A stretch of 8,329 bases of DNA from Candidatus Ectomicrobium neotermitis (GTDB lineage: Bacteria; Elusimicrobiota; Endomicrobiia; Endomicrobiales; Endomicrobiaceae), in NCBI GenBank assembly GCA_031283745.1, contig JAITBH010000118.1, forward strand, positions 1 through 8,329. Reading direction: 5' to 3'. Under the pieces are notes generated by a model that saw only the letters and a list, made by a program, of their open reading frames with translations, did not search any database and was not told the DNA's origin. Below, piece by piece: positions 1-6,677 of the stretch (positions within the stretch are counted from its first letter, which is position 1; the number at the start of each line of letters is the position of its first letter). The position numbers and the translations under genes were made by a program.

Positions 1-224
1 AAAATTCTCTCAACGCCAATACCGAAAGAAATTTTTCTGACCGTGAAAGTTTTGGAAATTCCGCTGCCTCTCTTCCTTATTACTATCCCTTCAAAGATCT
101 GCGTTCTTTCATTGTCGCCTTCTATAATTTTGAAATGCACTTTAACTTGGTCGCCCGAATTAAAAACAACTCCCAAATTTTTTATTTGTGCTGTCTGTGC
201 TTGTTGAAGTAAAGTTAATGTCAT
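1..224 (-). CDS. rplS: 50S ribosomal protein L19, N-terminal part (runs off left edge)
   Basis: Large-subunit ribosomal protein L19, which sits at the 30S-50S interface. Reverse translation from the ATG at 224 gives MTLTLLQQAQ... and 74 readable residues, about two thirds of a usual L19 of about 115 residues. The internal stretch FNSGDQVKVHFKI, then GDNERTQIFEGIVI, then RGSGISKTFTVRKIS and GIGVERI is typical of L19. The start is well supported: AAGGAGA (minus strand, 232-238) lies 7 nt upstream. The ATG overlaps the trmD stop by 4 nt (ATGA), implying translational coupling at the end of the rpsP-khpA-rimM-trmD-rplS operon. The reading frame is open to the window edge and the C-terminus is not seen. 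Confidence 0.96.
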   Translation of the reverse strand, partial: MTLTLLQQAQTAQIKNLGVVFNSGDQVKVHFKIIEGDNERTQIFEGIVIRKRGSGISKTFTVRKISFGIGVERI

Positions 225-946
225 TTTGTTGTCTCCTTGTCTTTATATAACTTGATGAGATCTGGTCTGCGTTCTTTTGTTTGCTTAAAACTTTGCTCTT
301 TACGCCATTGTTGTATTTTCTCGTGATCCCCCGATAAAAGGACTGGAGGAATTTTTAACTTTCCAAAAACTGCTGGCCTTGTGTATTGAGGATAATCTAA
401 CAGCCCATTAAAAAACGAGTCGTTTACGACAGAATCTCGCTTGCCAACAACATTTGGAAGCATCCTTGCGACTGCGTCTACTAAAACCATAGCGGGGAGT
501 TCGCCGCCTGTTAAGACATAATCCCCTATTGATATTTCGCTATCAATAAAATTCATAATGCGTTCATCAACGCCTTCATAATGCCCGCATAAAATAACTA
601 AATGATTAAATTTGGAGAGGTTTTTGATGATAGAAGTGTTTAATGTTTTGCCTTGGGGAGACATATATATTGTGAAGGGATGCTTGTGGGGATTTTTGTA
701 AAGATGATTTCTTTTTTTTACGCCTACACTTTTTAGTGCCAAAACAATAGGCTCTATCTTTAATATCATCCCGGCACCACCGCCAAAGGGCTTGTCGTCA
801 ACTTTCTTGTGCTTATCCTTAGAGAAAGAACGAATGTCTGTTACCGCAAGTTCAATAATTTTATTTTTTTGTGCTCTTGCAATTAAACTTTCCGAAATCA
901 GAGACGCAAACATTTTTGGAAATATCGTCAAAATGTCAATCTTCAT
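221..946 (-). CDS. trmD: tRNA (guanine-N1-)-methyltransferase TrmD
   Basis: SAM-dependent cytosolic enzyme that makes m1G37 next to the anticodon of tRNAs reading CUN, CCN and CGG codons, preventing +1 frameshifting. At 241 residues it has normal family length. The N-terminal MKIDILTIFP, the GGGAGM loop (55-60), LCGHYEGVDERI (119-130) and GDYVLTGGELPA (141-152) form the trefoil-knot SAM site. DSFFNGLLDYPQYTRP (176-191) follows, with D176 aligning to the catalytic Asp. Nothing essential appears missing. The ATG lies inside the end of rimM (11-nt overlap) and has no convincing Shine-Dalgarno sequence in the preceding 15 nt, so translation probably depends on ribosomes arriving from rimM. It is followed by rplS with a 4-nt overlap. 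Confidence 0.98.
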   Translation of the reverse strand: MKIDILTIFPKMFASLISESLIARAQKNKIIELAVTDIRSFSKDKHKKVDDKPFGGGAGMILKIEPIVLALKSVGVKKRNHLYKNPHKHPFTIYMSPQGKTLNTSIIKNLSKFNHLVILCGHYEGVDERIMNFIDSEISIGDYVLTGGELPAMVLVDAVARMLPNVVGKRDSVVNDSFFNGLLDYPQYTRPAVFGKLKIPPVLLSGDHEKIQQWRKEQSFKQTKERRPDLIKLYKDKETTK

Positions 947-1256
947 ATATCAAACAAGTGTTCCCCGTATCTTTAATCGCCTTAGTGTGTTCAAAAAACA
1001 TCTCGTATTCTTTTGGCAAAGATACAAAGATCTGCTTTTTAATAGCGTCTACTTCTTTTACGATGGATTTTAGTGCTGGAATAGAAAACTGCCCGCTCTC
1101 ATTTTTAACCGTCCACACATCATTGCTACCTGTTACCACTACATTAAAAAGAACTCCGAGATAATTACCTGAAATGTTGTTAAACACTTCAAAGCCTATT
1201 ATTTCGGAGATCTTCCAAGTCTGAACATTTTCCGGTGTTTTTGTTTTACTCAACAA
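936..1256 (-). CDS. rimM: RimM-type 16S rRNA processing factor, PRC-barrel half only
   Basis: RimM binds ribosomal protein S19 and helps mature the 30S head. Family members are usually about 165-180 residues: an N-terminal RimM domain plus a C-terminal PRC barrel. This frame gives only 106 residues, and all recognisable similarity is to the C-terminal half: TWKISEIIGFEVFN (13-26), YLGVLFNVVVTGSNDVW (32-48), then FSIPALKSIVKEVD and IFVSLPKEYEMFF. The start is a TTG (1256, or the adjacent TTG at 1253). An in-frame TAG at 1260-1262 blocks any upstream extension, and the DNA upstream encodes the intact khpA. The missing half is therefore absent here, not merely out of frame. The gene overlaps khpA and trmD by 11 nt each. 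Identity rests on the PRC similarity plus the canonical operon slot. It could be a functional minimal RimM or a decayed one. Confidence 0.85.
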   Translation of the reverse strand: MLSKTKTPENVQTWKISEIIGFEVFNNISGNYLGVLFNVVVTGSNDVWTVKNESGQFSIPALKSIVKEVDAIKKQIFVSLPKEYEMFFEHTKAIKDTGNTCLIYED

Positions 1257-1476
1257 TCTCTACCGTCGCTCTCTTATCAAGTTTTGCCGAAGCGGAATTA
1301 ACAACGCATCTTATTGATTTTATGATTCTGCCCTGCTTCCCAATAATTTTGCCTCTGTCCCCGTCTGCAACCTTAATCTCCAGCACCGTTGTCTTCTCTC
1401 CAACAATCTCTTTTACTTCAACATCGTCCGGATTGTCAACCAAAGCCTTGGCAATAACCAACACTAGATCCTTCAT
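1246..1476 (-). CDS. khpA: KhpA-family KH-domain RNA-binding protein
   Basis: Small single-KH protein (76 residues) of the KhpA/YlqC family, whose members bind RNA, often with KhpB/Jag, and affect cell division and growth in Gram-positive bacteria. The type II-like KH core is clear: VLEIKVADGDRGKIIGKQGRIIKSIR, with the GxxG loop GKQG at 46-49, followed by a short helix and TVEIVE at the C-terminus. An excellent Shine-Dalgarno (GGAGGT, minus strand, 1480-1485) precedes the ATG. It lies 17 nt downstream of rpsP, its usual position, and its last codons overlap the rimM start. Function in this organism is inferred from the family only. Confidence 0.93.
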   Translation of the reverse strand: MKDLVLVIAKALVDNPDDVEVKEIVGEKTTVLEIKVADGDRGKIIGKQGRIIKSIRCVVNSASAKLDKRATVEIVE

Positions 1477-1493
1477 GCTACCTCCACCTATCT

Positions 1494-1745
1494 TTATTTA
1501 CTTTCTGCACTTTGAGTCTTTTTTATCAACTCTGCCACAGTATTGGATGCTTGTGCACCTACTTTTAACCAATATTTAACTCTTTCCATATCTACATTCA
1601 GTTTACTATCAGTAGCCATAGGATCATATTGCCCAAGTATTTCGATAGGTTCTCCATCTCTTTTTGCTCTTTGGTCGATTGCGACAACTCTATAATAAGG
1701 TCTTTTAGGTTTGCCTTTCCTTTGAAGTCTTAAACGAACAGCCAT
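1494..1745 (-). CDS. rpsP: 30S ribosomal protein S16
   Basis: Small-subunit protein S16, an assembly protein of the 30S body. The 83 residues are complete and of normal length, with the signature start MAVRLRLQRKGKPKRPYYRVVAID, then RAKRDGEPIEILGQYDP and MERVKYWLKVGAQASNTVAELIKK. A purine-rich Shine-Dalgarno (AGAGGGGGAG) lies just upstream of the ATG. It is the first gene of the operon running leftward (khpA, rimM, trmD, rplS) and is expressed from a perfect consensus promoter about 40 nt upstream. Confidence 0.98.
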   Translation of the reverse strand: MAVRLRLQRKGKPKRPYYRVVAIDQRAKRDGEPIEILGQYDPMATDSKLNVDMERVKYWLKVGAQASNTVAELIKKTQSAESK

Positions 1746-1786
1746 TAACTCCCCCTCTCTCGTAGTCTTTTTTCAAAATCGTGGCG

Positions 1787-1815
1787 ATTATATATGAACA
1801 GCCATCTTTTGTCAA
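1787..1815 (-). promoter_or_regulatory. Consensus sigma-70-type promoter of the rpsP operon
   Basis: On the minus strand the -35 box TTGACA (1810-1815) and the -10 box TATAAT (1787-1792) match the housekeeping consensus in all twelve positions, with the optimal 17-nt spacer. The start site is predicted near 1780, giving a leader of about 35 nt that carries the rpsP Shine-Dalgarno. Such a perfect promoter fits a ribosomal protein operon. Transcription from it is inferred, not shown. Confidence 0.9.
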
Positions 1816-1843
1816 CAATAAGCAAAACTCTCAAATCCTGCTA

Positions 1844-1857
1844 TTCATATATGTGAA
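1844..1857. promoter_or_regulatory. Near-palindrome between divergent promoters, possible operator
   Basis: The 14-mer TTCATATATGTGAA matches its own reverse complement at 12 of 14 positions. It lies between the -35 box of the leftward rpsP promoter (1810-1815) and the proposed -35 box of the rightward porin promoter (1870-1875), centred about 20 nt from the latter. That spot suits a dimeric regulator. AT-rich DNA makes such palindromes by chance, so the call is tentative and no regulator is named. Confidence 0.3.
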
Positions 1858-1869
1858 CTAATATTCAAA

Positions 1870-1897
1870 TTGACTTTGCAAAAAACATTGTGATAAC
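1870..1897 (+). promoter_or_regulatory. Probable sigma-70-type promoter of the porin-peptidase-efp-acc operon
   Basis: TTGACT (1870-1875, five of six consensus bases) is followed after 16 nt by GATAAC (1892-1897, four of six bases). A start near 1904 would leave a leader of about 37 nt containing the Shine-Dalgarno AGGAGA. It is weaker than the opposing rpsP promoter. No other good candidate precedes the porin gene. Confidence 0.5.
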
Positions 1898-1940
1898 ATC
1901 GCCTCGAAGTTTAGAGAATGCTAACTTTTCAGGAGAGATA

Positions 1941-3098
1941 ATGAAGAAAATACTCGCGTTTTTGCTATTTGTTACTGCATTGTTTACTACTAATTTATAC
2001 GCTGTAGAAATTGAAGGGATAAATATCAATGTTTTTGGAAATATGTTCATTCAAGGCGGGAAAGCCAAGCTTGGATCCGGCACAATTAACTCTAACGATG
2101 GGTTGTATGCAGGGGGAGTGGAGATAAGCAAGGGGTTTTTCAATGGCTCAGAGGTAGGGTTGACGATACAAGGGGGCAATGGATCCCCCCAGATCGGTGA
2201 AAACAGTGCAACCCTTGATACCAGCGGGAATGTGATAATGAGCGATATTTGGTATTCCCAGCCTTTGATAGAGGATGTCTTGAGAGTGAAAGTCGGCAGA
2301 GTATCCTTAATCGAAAGCACAGGCGGGGACAATGAGGTAACAGGAAACTCCGATACCCAGTTCATCGTGCCTCTCTTCTCTGATACGCAAAGCGGGTGGG
2401 TGCCTTACGTAGAGGATAATGGCAACCCGTGGGGCTTCGGTATTGTTTATAACCCCTCCGAGGCAATAGAAATACGATATGGTTATGTAGGCCCTATCGG
2501 TAATAAGGGCGATTCCTTAGTTACCGAAAATATATACAACGAAATACAAGACAGCACCATAACAGTTTATTCCTCCATCCAAACAGGCAAGTCATATCAT
2601 ATCGATGCAGATGGATATAACGGAATTGAAATCAACTTTAAGTTGATAGAAGACGGCAATTATAGGATTAAATATTGGCAGTTAAATGAAGTTTTAATAG
2701 AAAACCAGCCATCCCCCACAGGTTTTGCCTTGAGTTTTGATCAGAAGCTAACCCCTATTTTGACTGCAGGCTTGAGATATGGGCAGGTTTTGAACAAAAA
2801 AGCTATCCCCGACAACAGTGAGTCGGGAAGGTTTATCGTTTCAAACTACTCTTTAGCTCTTCAGGTTAACGGGCAGGCATGGGACAGGGTCGATGATTGC
2901 TTGGCTGCGGCAGTAGGGCGTGAGATATACAATGATCCAGAGCGGGACTCATGGGGGAGCTTTTACGAGATATATTATAGGTATACCCTCAACGATTACA
3001 TAGCCATATCCCCTTCCTTTCAATATCAAACCTACACCAATGTAGAAACCATCAGCGGCCAGACGGTTTATGCTTTAAGACTGCACATCGAGTTTTAA
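1941..3098 (+). CDS. Outer-membrane beta-barrel porin, OprB (carbohydrate porin)-like
   Basis: Probable porin of 385 residues. The start chosen is the ATG at 1941, because AGGAGA sits at 1931-1936 and the protein then begins with a classic signal peptide: MKK, a hydrophobic core ILAFLLFVTALF and a cleavage site after LYA (residue 21). An earlier in-frame ATG at 1890 would add 17 residues in front of the signal and lies in the promoter. The mature protein shows alternating beta-strand patterns and ends in LRLHIEF, the terminal Phe being the barrel-assembly signal. Stretches recall OprB porins: IWYSQPLIEDVLRVKVGR, PTGFALSFDQKLTP, WDRVDDCLAAAVG and YEIYYRYTLNDYIAISPSFQYQ. OprB members pass sugars, and cyanobacterial relatives pass inorganic ions, so the substrate is unknown. 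There is no SLH domain. The barrel call is strong; the family assignment is moderate and from memory. The peptidase gene follows after 9 nt. Confidence 0.82.
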   Translation: MKKILAFLLFVTALFTTNLYAVEIEGININVFGNMFIQGGKAKLGSGTINSNDGLYAGGVEISKGFFNGSEVGLTIQGGNGSPQIGENSATLDTSGNVIMSDIWYSQPLIEDVLRVKVGRVSLIESTGGDNEVTGNSDTQFIVPLFSDTQSGWVPYVEDNGNPWGFGIVYNPSEAIEIRYGYVGPIGNKGDSLVTENIYNEIQDSTITVYSSIQTGKSYHIDADGYNGIEINFKLIEDGNYRIKYWQLNEVLIENQPSPTGFALSFDQKLTPILTAGLRYGQVLNKKAIPDNSESGRFIVSNYSLALQVNGQAWDRVDDCLAAAVGREIYNDPERDSWGSFYEIYYRYTLNDYIAISPSFQYQTYTNVETISGQTVYALRLHIEF

Positions 3099-3107
3099 GG
3101 AGGCCTC

Positions 3108-4175
3108 ATGTTAGACAATTTGACCGCTTTCACATCGCAAAACAAAACCCAAAATTATCTTTTCAGCAGCTCACCAAGCATTTTTTACTTAACAAAAGCT
3201 CCTTTTGAGGGGTTTTCTTTGTTGATATTGAGCGGGCAGCCCTATGTTATATGCTCTCAAATGATCAAAGAGCAGGTCGAAACCTATTTTAGCGGGGCGG
3301 GCGGTGTTCAAATTCGAGCAAACAATGTTCCGATAGACGAAATATGCACTATTCTTTCTCAAAGAGCGGAGCAAACGTTGATATTTGACAGTTTAGATAC
3401 CCCCACAGCCGATTTTTTTGAACTAAAAAGCCGTTTGGAAAGCATAAAAATAGAGCTTTTGCCCCAAAAAGGCATTTTGACTGAGTTGCGGGCAGTCAAA
3501 ACCCCCGATGAGATAAAAAATATTTCTGTAGCTTGCGATATTGTCTCCAAAACTGCCCAAACCATTCAGGGCGAACTAAAAGCGGGACTGTCTGAGCTGG
3601 ACATTCACTTTAGAATTATCGAACTTTTCGCCAAGCATCACTCAATCGTGAGTTTTACCCCCATAGTCGCTGCCGGTCCCAATTCGGCTAACCCCCATCA
3701 TGCCAGCTCTAACTATAAATTGAAGCCCGACGATATGGTTTTGATAGATATTGGCTGCAAATACGGCGGATTTTGTTCTGATTTAACGCGGACATACTTT
3801 CTGGAGGGCATAAACACCGACAAAGTGGATGATGTGAGGACAAATGTGTGGAAAATTGTTAAAAACTCCCATGATATTGTTATTAACCAGATAAAAGCAG
3901 GGTTGCCGATCAACTGGGCAGACAAAACAGCAAGAGACGTTATAGCGGAAGCGGGCTACAAAGATAACTTTATTCACAATACGGGGCATGGGGTTGGAAT
4001 AGAAATTCACGAGACACCTTCGCTCAATTTAAGAGCCGAAGGTATTTTTTTGCCCAAGATGGTAGTTACGGTTGAGCCGGGCATATACTTAAAAGGTAGA
4101 TTTGGTGTCCGAATTGAGGACACAATTTTAATAACAAAAGATGGTTGCGAAGTTTTAACCTCCGCACCTTATTGA
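3108..4175 (+). CDS. Xaa-Pro aminopeptidase, M24B metallopeptidase family
   Basis: Predicted cytosolic dimetal peptidase that removes the N-terminal residue before proline. At 355 residues it has the usual length of the short PepQ/YqhT-like members. Residues 1-125 form the creatinase-like N-terminal domain. The pita-bread catalytic domain starts at ELRAVKTPDEI (126-136). All five metal ligands are visible: D214 in LIDIG, D225 in CSDLTRTY, H294 in NTGHGVG, E323 in TVEPGIY and E337 in RIEDT. The accessory histidines NPHH (196-198) and IHETP (H301) are also present. There is no signal peptide. A strong Shine-Dalgarno (TAAGGAGG, 3096-3103) overlaps the stop of the porin gene, suggesting a shared transcript. 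A peptidase of this type next to efp is a common arrangement. Aminopeptidase versus prolidase cannot be settled from sequence. Confidence 0.92.
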   Translation: MLDNLTAFTSQNKTQNYLFSSSPSIFYLTKAPFEGFSLLILSGQPYVICSQMIKEQVETYFSGAGGVQIRANNVPIDEICTILSQRAEQTLIFDSLDTPTADFFELKSRLESIKIELLPQKGILTELRAVKTPDEIKNISVACDIVSKTAQTIQGELKAGLSELDIHFRIIELFAKHHSIVSFTPIVAAGPNSANPHHASSNYKLKPDDMVLIDIGCKYGGFCSDLTRTYFLEGINTDKVDDVRTNVWKIVKNSHDIVINQIKAGLPINWADKTARDVIAEAGYKDNFIHNTGHGVGIEIHETPSLNLRAEGIFLPKMVVTVEPGIYLKGRFGVRIEDTILITKDGCEVLTSAPY

Positions 4176-4220
4176 CCAAAGCGTCCTATCGCTTAACAAA
4201 ACATAAAAACAGGAGAAACA

Positions 4221-4778
4221 ATGATTTCAACATCAGATTTCAGAAATGGACTCAATATTTTAGTCGACAATGAGCCTTATCAGATAACTTGGTTTCAAAA
4301 TCACAAGCCCGGCAAAGGCGGTGCGGTGATGCGTGTCAAACTTAGACATCTAAGGAAGGGTGGAACCATCGAACGCACTTTCAAGTCAGGTGAAAAGTTT
4401 GAAAGCCTTAACGTTGCAAGGCAAAAAAAGCAGTTTCTGTATAAAGAAGGTGCAAATTTCAACTTTATTGATATGAATACCTATGAACAAACCAGTGTCG
4501 GCCCTGAAATGGTAGGGGACTTGGCGAATTATTTGAAGGAAAACCTCGAAGTTGATGCCATTTATCTTGAAAGCGAGCTTATCGGCATAGAAGTTGCACC
4601 CATCATTGAGATGACAATCACGGAGGCTGAGCCGGGCATAAAGGGCGACTCGGTTTCAAATATCACCAAAATGGCAAAAGTTGAGACCGGTATGGACATC
4701 AGGGTTCCTCTTTTTATCAAAGAGGGGGACAAAATTAAGGTCGATACAAGAACAGGCTCATATGTTGAAAGGGTATAA
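4221..4778 (+). CDS. efp: Translation elongation factor P
   Basis: EF-P binds between the P and E sites of stalled ribosomes and promotes peptide-bond formation at consecutive prolines. The 185 residues are full length with three beta-barrel domains: the KOW-like N-domain, the OB domain from about residue 65, and a C-terminal OB domain ending in VDTRTGSYVERV. The functional tip loop HKPGKGGAV places a lysine at position 32, so this is a lysine-type EF-P, not the arginine type rhamnosylated by EarP. The modifying enzyme is not in the window. The start is supported by AGGAGA at 4211-4216. It lies 45 nt after the peptidase and 2 nt before accB. Confidence 0.98.
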   Translation: MISTSDFRNGLNILVDNEPYQITWFQNHKPGKGGAVMRVKLRHLRKGGTIERTFKSGEKFESLNVARQKKQFLYKEGANFNFIDMNTYEQTSVGPEMVGDLANYLKENLEVDAIYLESELIGIEVAPIIEMTITEAEPGIKGDSVSNITKMAKVETGMDIRVPLFIKEGDKIKVDTRTGSYVERV

Positions 4779-4780
4779 AA

Positions 4781-5218
4781 ATGAAACCTCAAGAGATCAA
4801 AGAAGTTTTGAAATCATTAAGAAAAACGGACATTGAAGAGATCAGATACGAAAGCGGCGGCAATGCTTTATACTTTAAGAGATCAGCCGTCACGAGGCTT
4901 GCCGATCCAGAAATTGTTGTCGACCCTCCAGCTGAACCCCAAACTCCAGACCAACCCACTGAAGAAAAAACACCGATTATTGCGGTGAAATCAACAGTTG
5001 TGGGAACTTTTTTTTATGTCGGCAAAGACGATACCATTCCGATATCATCAAAAGGGGCAAAAGTTAAAGTTGGGCAAAAGATAGGGCAGGTCGAGGCGAT
5101 GAAAATATCAAAGGATGTCTTGTCTACTGTCGATGGTGAAATTGTCGAGATTTTGGTTGCAAATGGAGCCCCCGTGGAATACGGGCAAGACTTGGTTTTA
5201 GTAGATACGGGCAAATAA
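4781..5218 (+). CDS. accB: Biotin carboxyl carrier protein of acetyl-CoA carboxylase
   Basis: Carrier subunit whose biotin shuttles CO2 from AccC to the carboxyltransferase, making malonyl-CoA for fatty acid synthesis. The 145 residues show an N-terminal segment (1-40) that in relatives contacts AccC, a Pro/Glu/Thr-rich flexible linker (about 44-66), and the biotinyl domain with VEAMKIS, where K108 is the expected biotinylation site. The thumb-containing stretch GTFFYVGKDDTIPIS (75-89) marks it as a true BCCP. The residues after the biotinyl Lys (ISKDV) are less usual than the common LMNE/LFNE-like sequence. It begins 2 nt after the efp stop with a modest GAAAGGG upstream inside efp, and is followed by accC after 19 nt. 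Confidence 0.96.
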   Translation: MKPQEIKEVLKSLRKTDIEEIRYESGGNALYFKRSAVTRLADPEIVVDPPAEPQTPDQPTEEKTPIIAVKSTVVGTFFYVGKDDTIPISSKGAKVKVGQKIGQVEAMKISKDVLSTVDGEIVEILVANGAPVEYGQDLVLVDTGK

Positions 5219-5237
5219 ATTAGCGATAGGAGCGTAG

Positions 5238-6596
5238 ATGTTTAAGAAAATTTTAATAGCCAATAGAGGCGAAATAGCTTGTCGAATTATAAGAGCCTGT
5301 CGGGAAATGGGCATAAAAACGGTTGCAGTTCATTCGGATGTTGAAAGAGAGTGCCGGCATGTGAAATTTGCCGATCAGTCCATCTGCATCGGTCCCGCCA
5401 GCCCCGCGGATAGTTATCTAAACATCCCAAGCATAATTGCAGCAGCAGAAATTTCTGGGGCGGACGCTATTCATCCCGGTTATGGATTTTTGGCTGAAAA
5501 CACATATTTTGCCGAAGCGTGCGAGGCCAGCGGGCTAAAATTCATCGGGCCAAGCAAAGAATCCATCAAAAAGATGGGCGATAAAATTGCTGCGATAGAT
5601 TTGATGAAAAAGTCAGGAGTTCCCGTGATGCCCGGCACCAATGGGGCGGTCGATGAGGATGATCCAAAGCTGCCGCAAATAGTCAAAAAAATTGGCTACC
5701 CCGTCATCGTTAAGGCAACAGCAGGCGGCGGGGGCAAGGGAATGAGAATTATAAGAGAAGAATCCGAGCTAAAACAGGCAATATCTTTAGCGCAAAGCGA
5801 GGCAAAAGCGGCTTTCGGCAATGAAAAAGTTTATATCGAAAAGTATATCGAAGAGCCTCATCACATAGAGTTTCAGATTTTGGGAGATAAGTTCGGCAAT
5901 GTTGCGTATTTGCCCGAAAGGGATTGTTCCATACAAAGACGGCATCAGAAATTGCTCGAAGAGAGTCCCTCGCCTTTCATCAATGCAAAGTTAAGGAAGG
6001 CAATGGGCAAGGCAGCTCGGCGGGCAGCGATGGCAGTGAAGTATGTTACGGTCGGCACTGTTGAGTTTTTGGTTGATAAAAAAGGCAATTTCTACTTTAT
6101 GGAAATGAACACAAGAATTCAGGTAGAACATCCTGTAACAGAAGTGATCACGGGGGTAGATCTCGTAAAAGAGCAGATAAAACTCGCAGCAGACTACAAA
6201 TTGTCAATTCATTCGGATAAGATAAAAATTCTCGGCCATGCCATAGAGTGCAGAATAAACGCTGAAGATCCCGAGCAAGACTTTATTCCATCACCGGGCA
6301 AAATCGGCGAGCTATTTTTGCCGGGCGGACCGGGCATCAGGGTGGACTCCCATGTTTATGGCGGATATGAAATCCCCCCCTTTTATGACAGCTTGATAGC
6401 CAAAATAATCGCACTCGGCTGCAATAGAGAAGAAGCAATCGACAGAATGGACAGAGCTTTGTCAGAGGTCGAGATAGAAAACATCAAAAATACATCCTCG
6501 CTCCACAGAAAAATTATGGCTGACGAAGCTTTCCGCAAAGGCGGAGTAGCGACAGATTTTCTTGCAAAACATATCTTCAAATCCGACGCAAAATAA
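5238..6596 (+). CDS. accC: Biotin carboxylase subunit of acetyl-CoA carboxylase
   Basis: ATP-grasp enzyme that carboxylates the biotin of AccB using bicarbonate and ATP. The 452 residues match usual AccC length. It starts MFKKILIANRGEIACRIIRA. Active-site residues are all present: K116, K159, the Gly-rich ATP loop GGGGKGMR (163-170), H209, K238, E276, E289, N291, R293, and QVEHP (295-299) with the bicarbonate-side residues. R339 in ECRINAEDP completes the site. Numbering is as in the E. coli enzyme up to about 276 and shifted by one after that. The Shine-Dalgarno TAGGAG (5227-5232) sets the start. It is the last gene of the porin-peptidase-efp-accB-accC run and is followed at once by a terminator. 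The carboxyltransferase genes accA/accD are not in the window. Confidence 0.98.
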   Translation: MFKKILIANRGEIACRIIRACREMGIKTVAVHSDVERECRHVKFADQSICIGPASPADSYLNIPSIIAAAEISGADAIHPGYGFLAENTYFAEACEASGLKFIGPSKESIKKMGDKIAAIDLMKKSGVPVMPGTNGAVDEDDPKLPQIVKKIGYPVIVKATAGGGGKGMRIIREESELKQAISLAQSEAKAAFGNEKVYIEKYIEEPHHIEFQILGDKFGNVAYLPERDCSIQRRHQKLLEESPSPFINAKLRKAMGKAARRAAMAVKYVTVGTVEFLVDKKGNFYFMEMNTRIQVEHPVTEVITGVDLVKEQIKLAADYKLSIHSDKIKILGHAIECRINAEDPEQDFIPSPGKIGELFLPGGPGIRVDSHVYGGYEIPPFYDSLIAKIIALGCNREEAIDRMDRALSEVEIENIKNTSSLHRKIMADEAFRKGGVATDFLAKHIFKSDAK

Positions 6597-6630
6597 AAAA
6601 ACGGCAGAGTCTATCTGCCGTTTTTCTTTT
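6597..6630 (+). terminator. Rho-independent terminator after accC
   Basis: ACGGCAGA (6601-6608) and TCTGCCGT (6614-6621) form a perfect 8-bp stem with a 5-nt loop, extended by four A-T pairs (6597-6600 with 6622-6625) and followed by CTTTT. It starts directly after the accC stop. The A-run on the left makes it potentially active in both directions. It separates the acc operon from the restriction-modification genes. Confidence 0.93.
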
Positions 6631-6661
6631 CTTAAAGCCTGCTTTTATCTCTCTATCTGCC
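6610..6661 (+). repeat. 10-bp direct repeat at the terminator/restriction-module junction
   Basis: TCTATCTGCC occurs at 6610-6619, within the loop and right arm of the terminator, and again at 6652-6661, just before the methyltransferase gene. The second copy could pair with the left arm GGCAGA (6603-6608) as an alternative to the terminator stem. It may be chance in a T/C-rich stretch, or a short duplication left at the module boundary. Confidence 0.4.
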
Positions 6662-6677
6662 AAAAAAAATTCAAACT

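Noticed and set aside
792..1164. Plus-strand open frames opposite trmD and rimM
   Set aside because: They are antisense to well-identified genes, show no known domains or start signals, and overlap each other in different frames.
1890..1940. Upstream in-frame ATG extending the porin by 17 residues
   Set aside because: The extension would bury the signal peptide, overlaps the likely promoter, and lacks the good Shine-Dalgarno that precedes the ATG at 1941.
4179..4194. Inverted repeat AAGCG / CGCTT between the peptidase and efp
   Set aside because: A 5-bp stem with a 6-nt loop and no following T-run is too weak for a terminator. The genes are probably co-transcribed through it.
4074..4640. 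Shared 12-mer GAGCCGGGCATA in the peptidase and efp genes
   Set aside because: Both copies encode EPGI in unrelated conserved contexts, so it is a codon-level coincidence.
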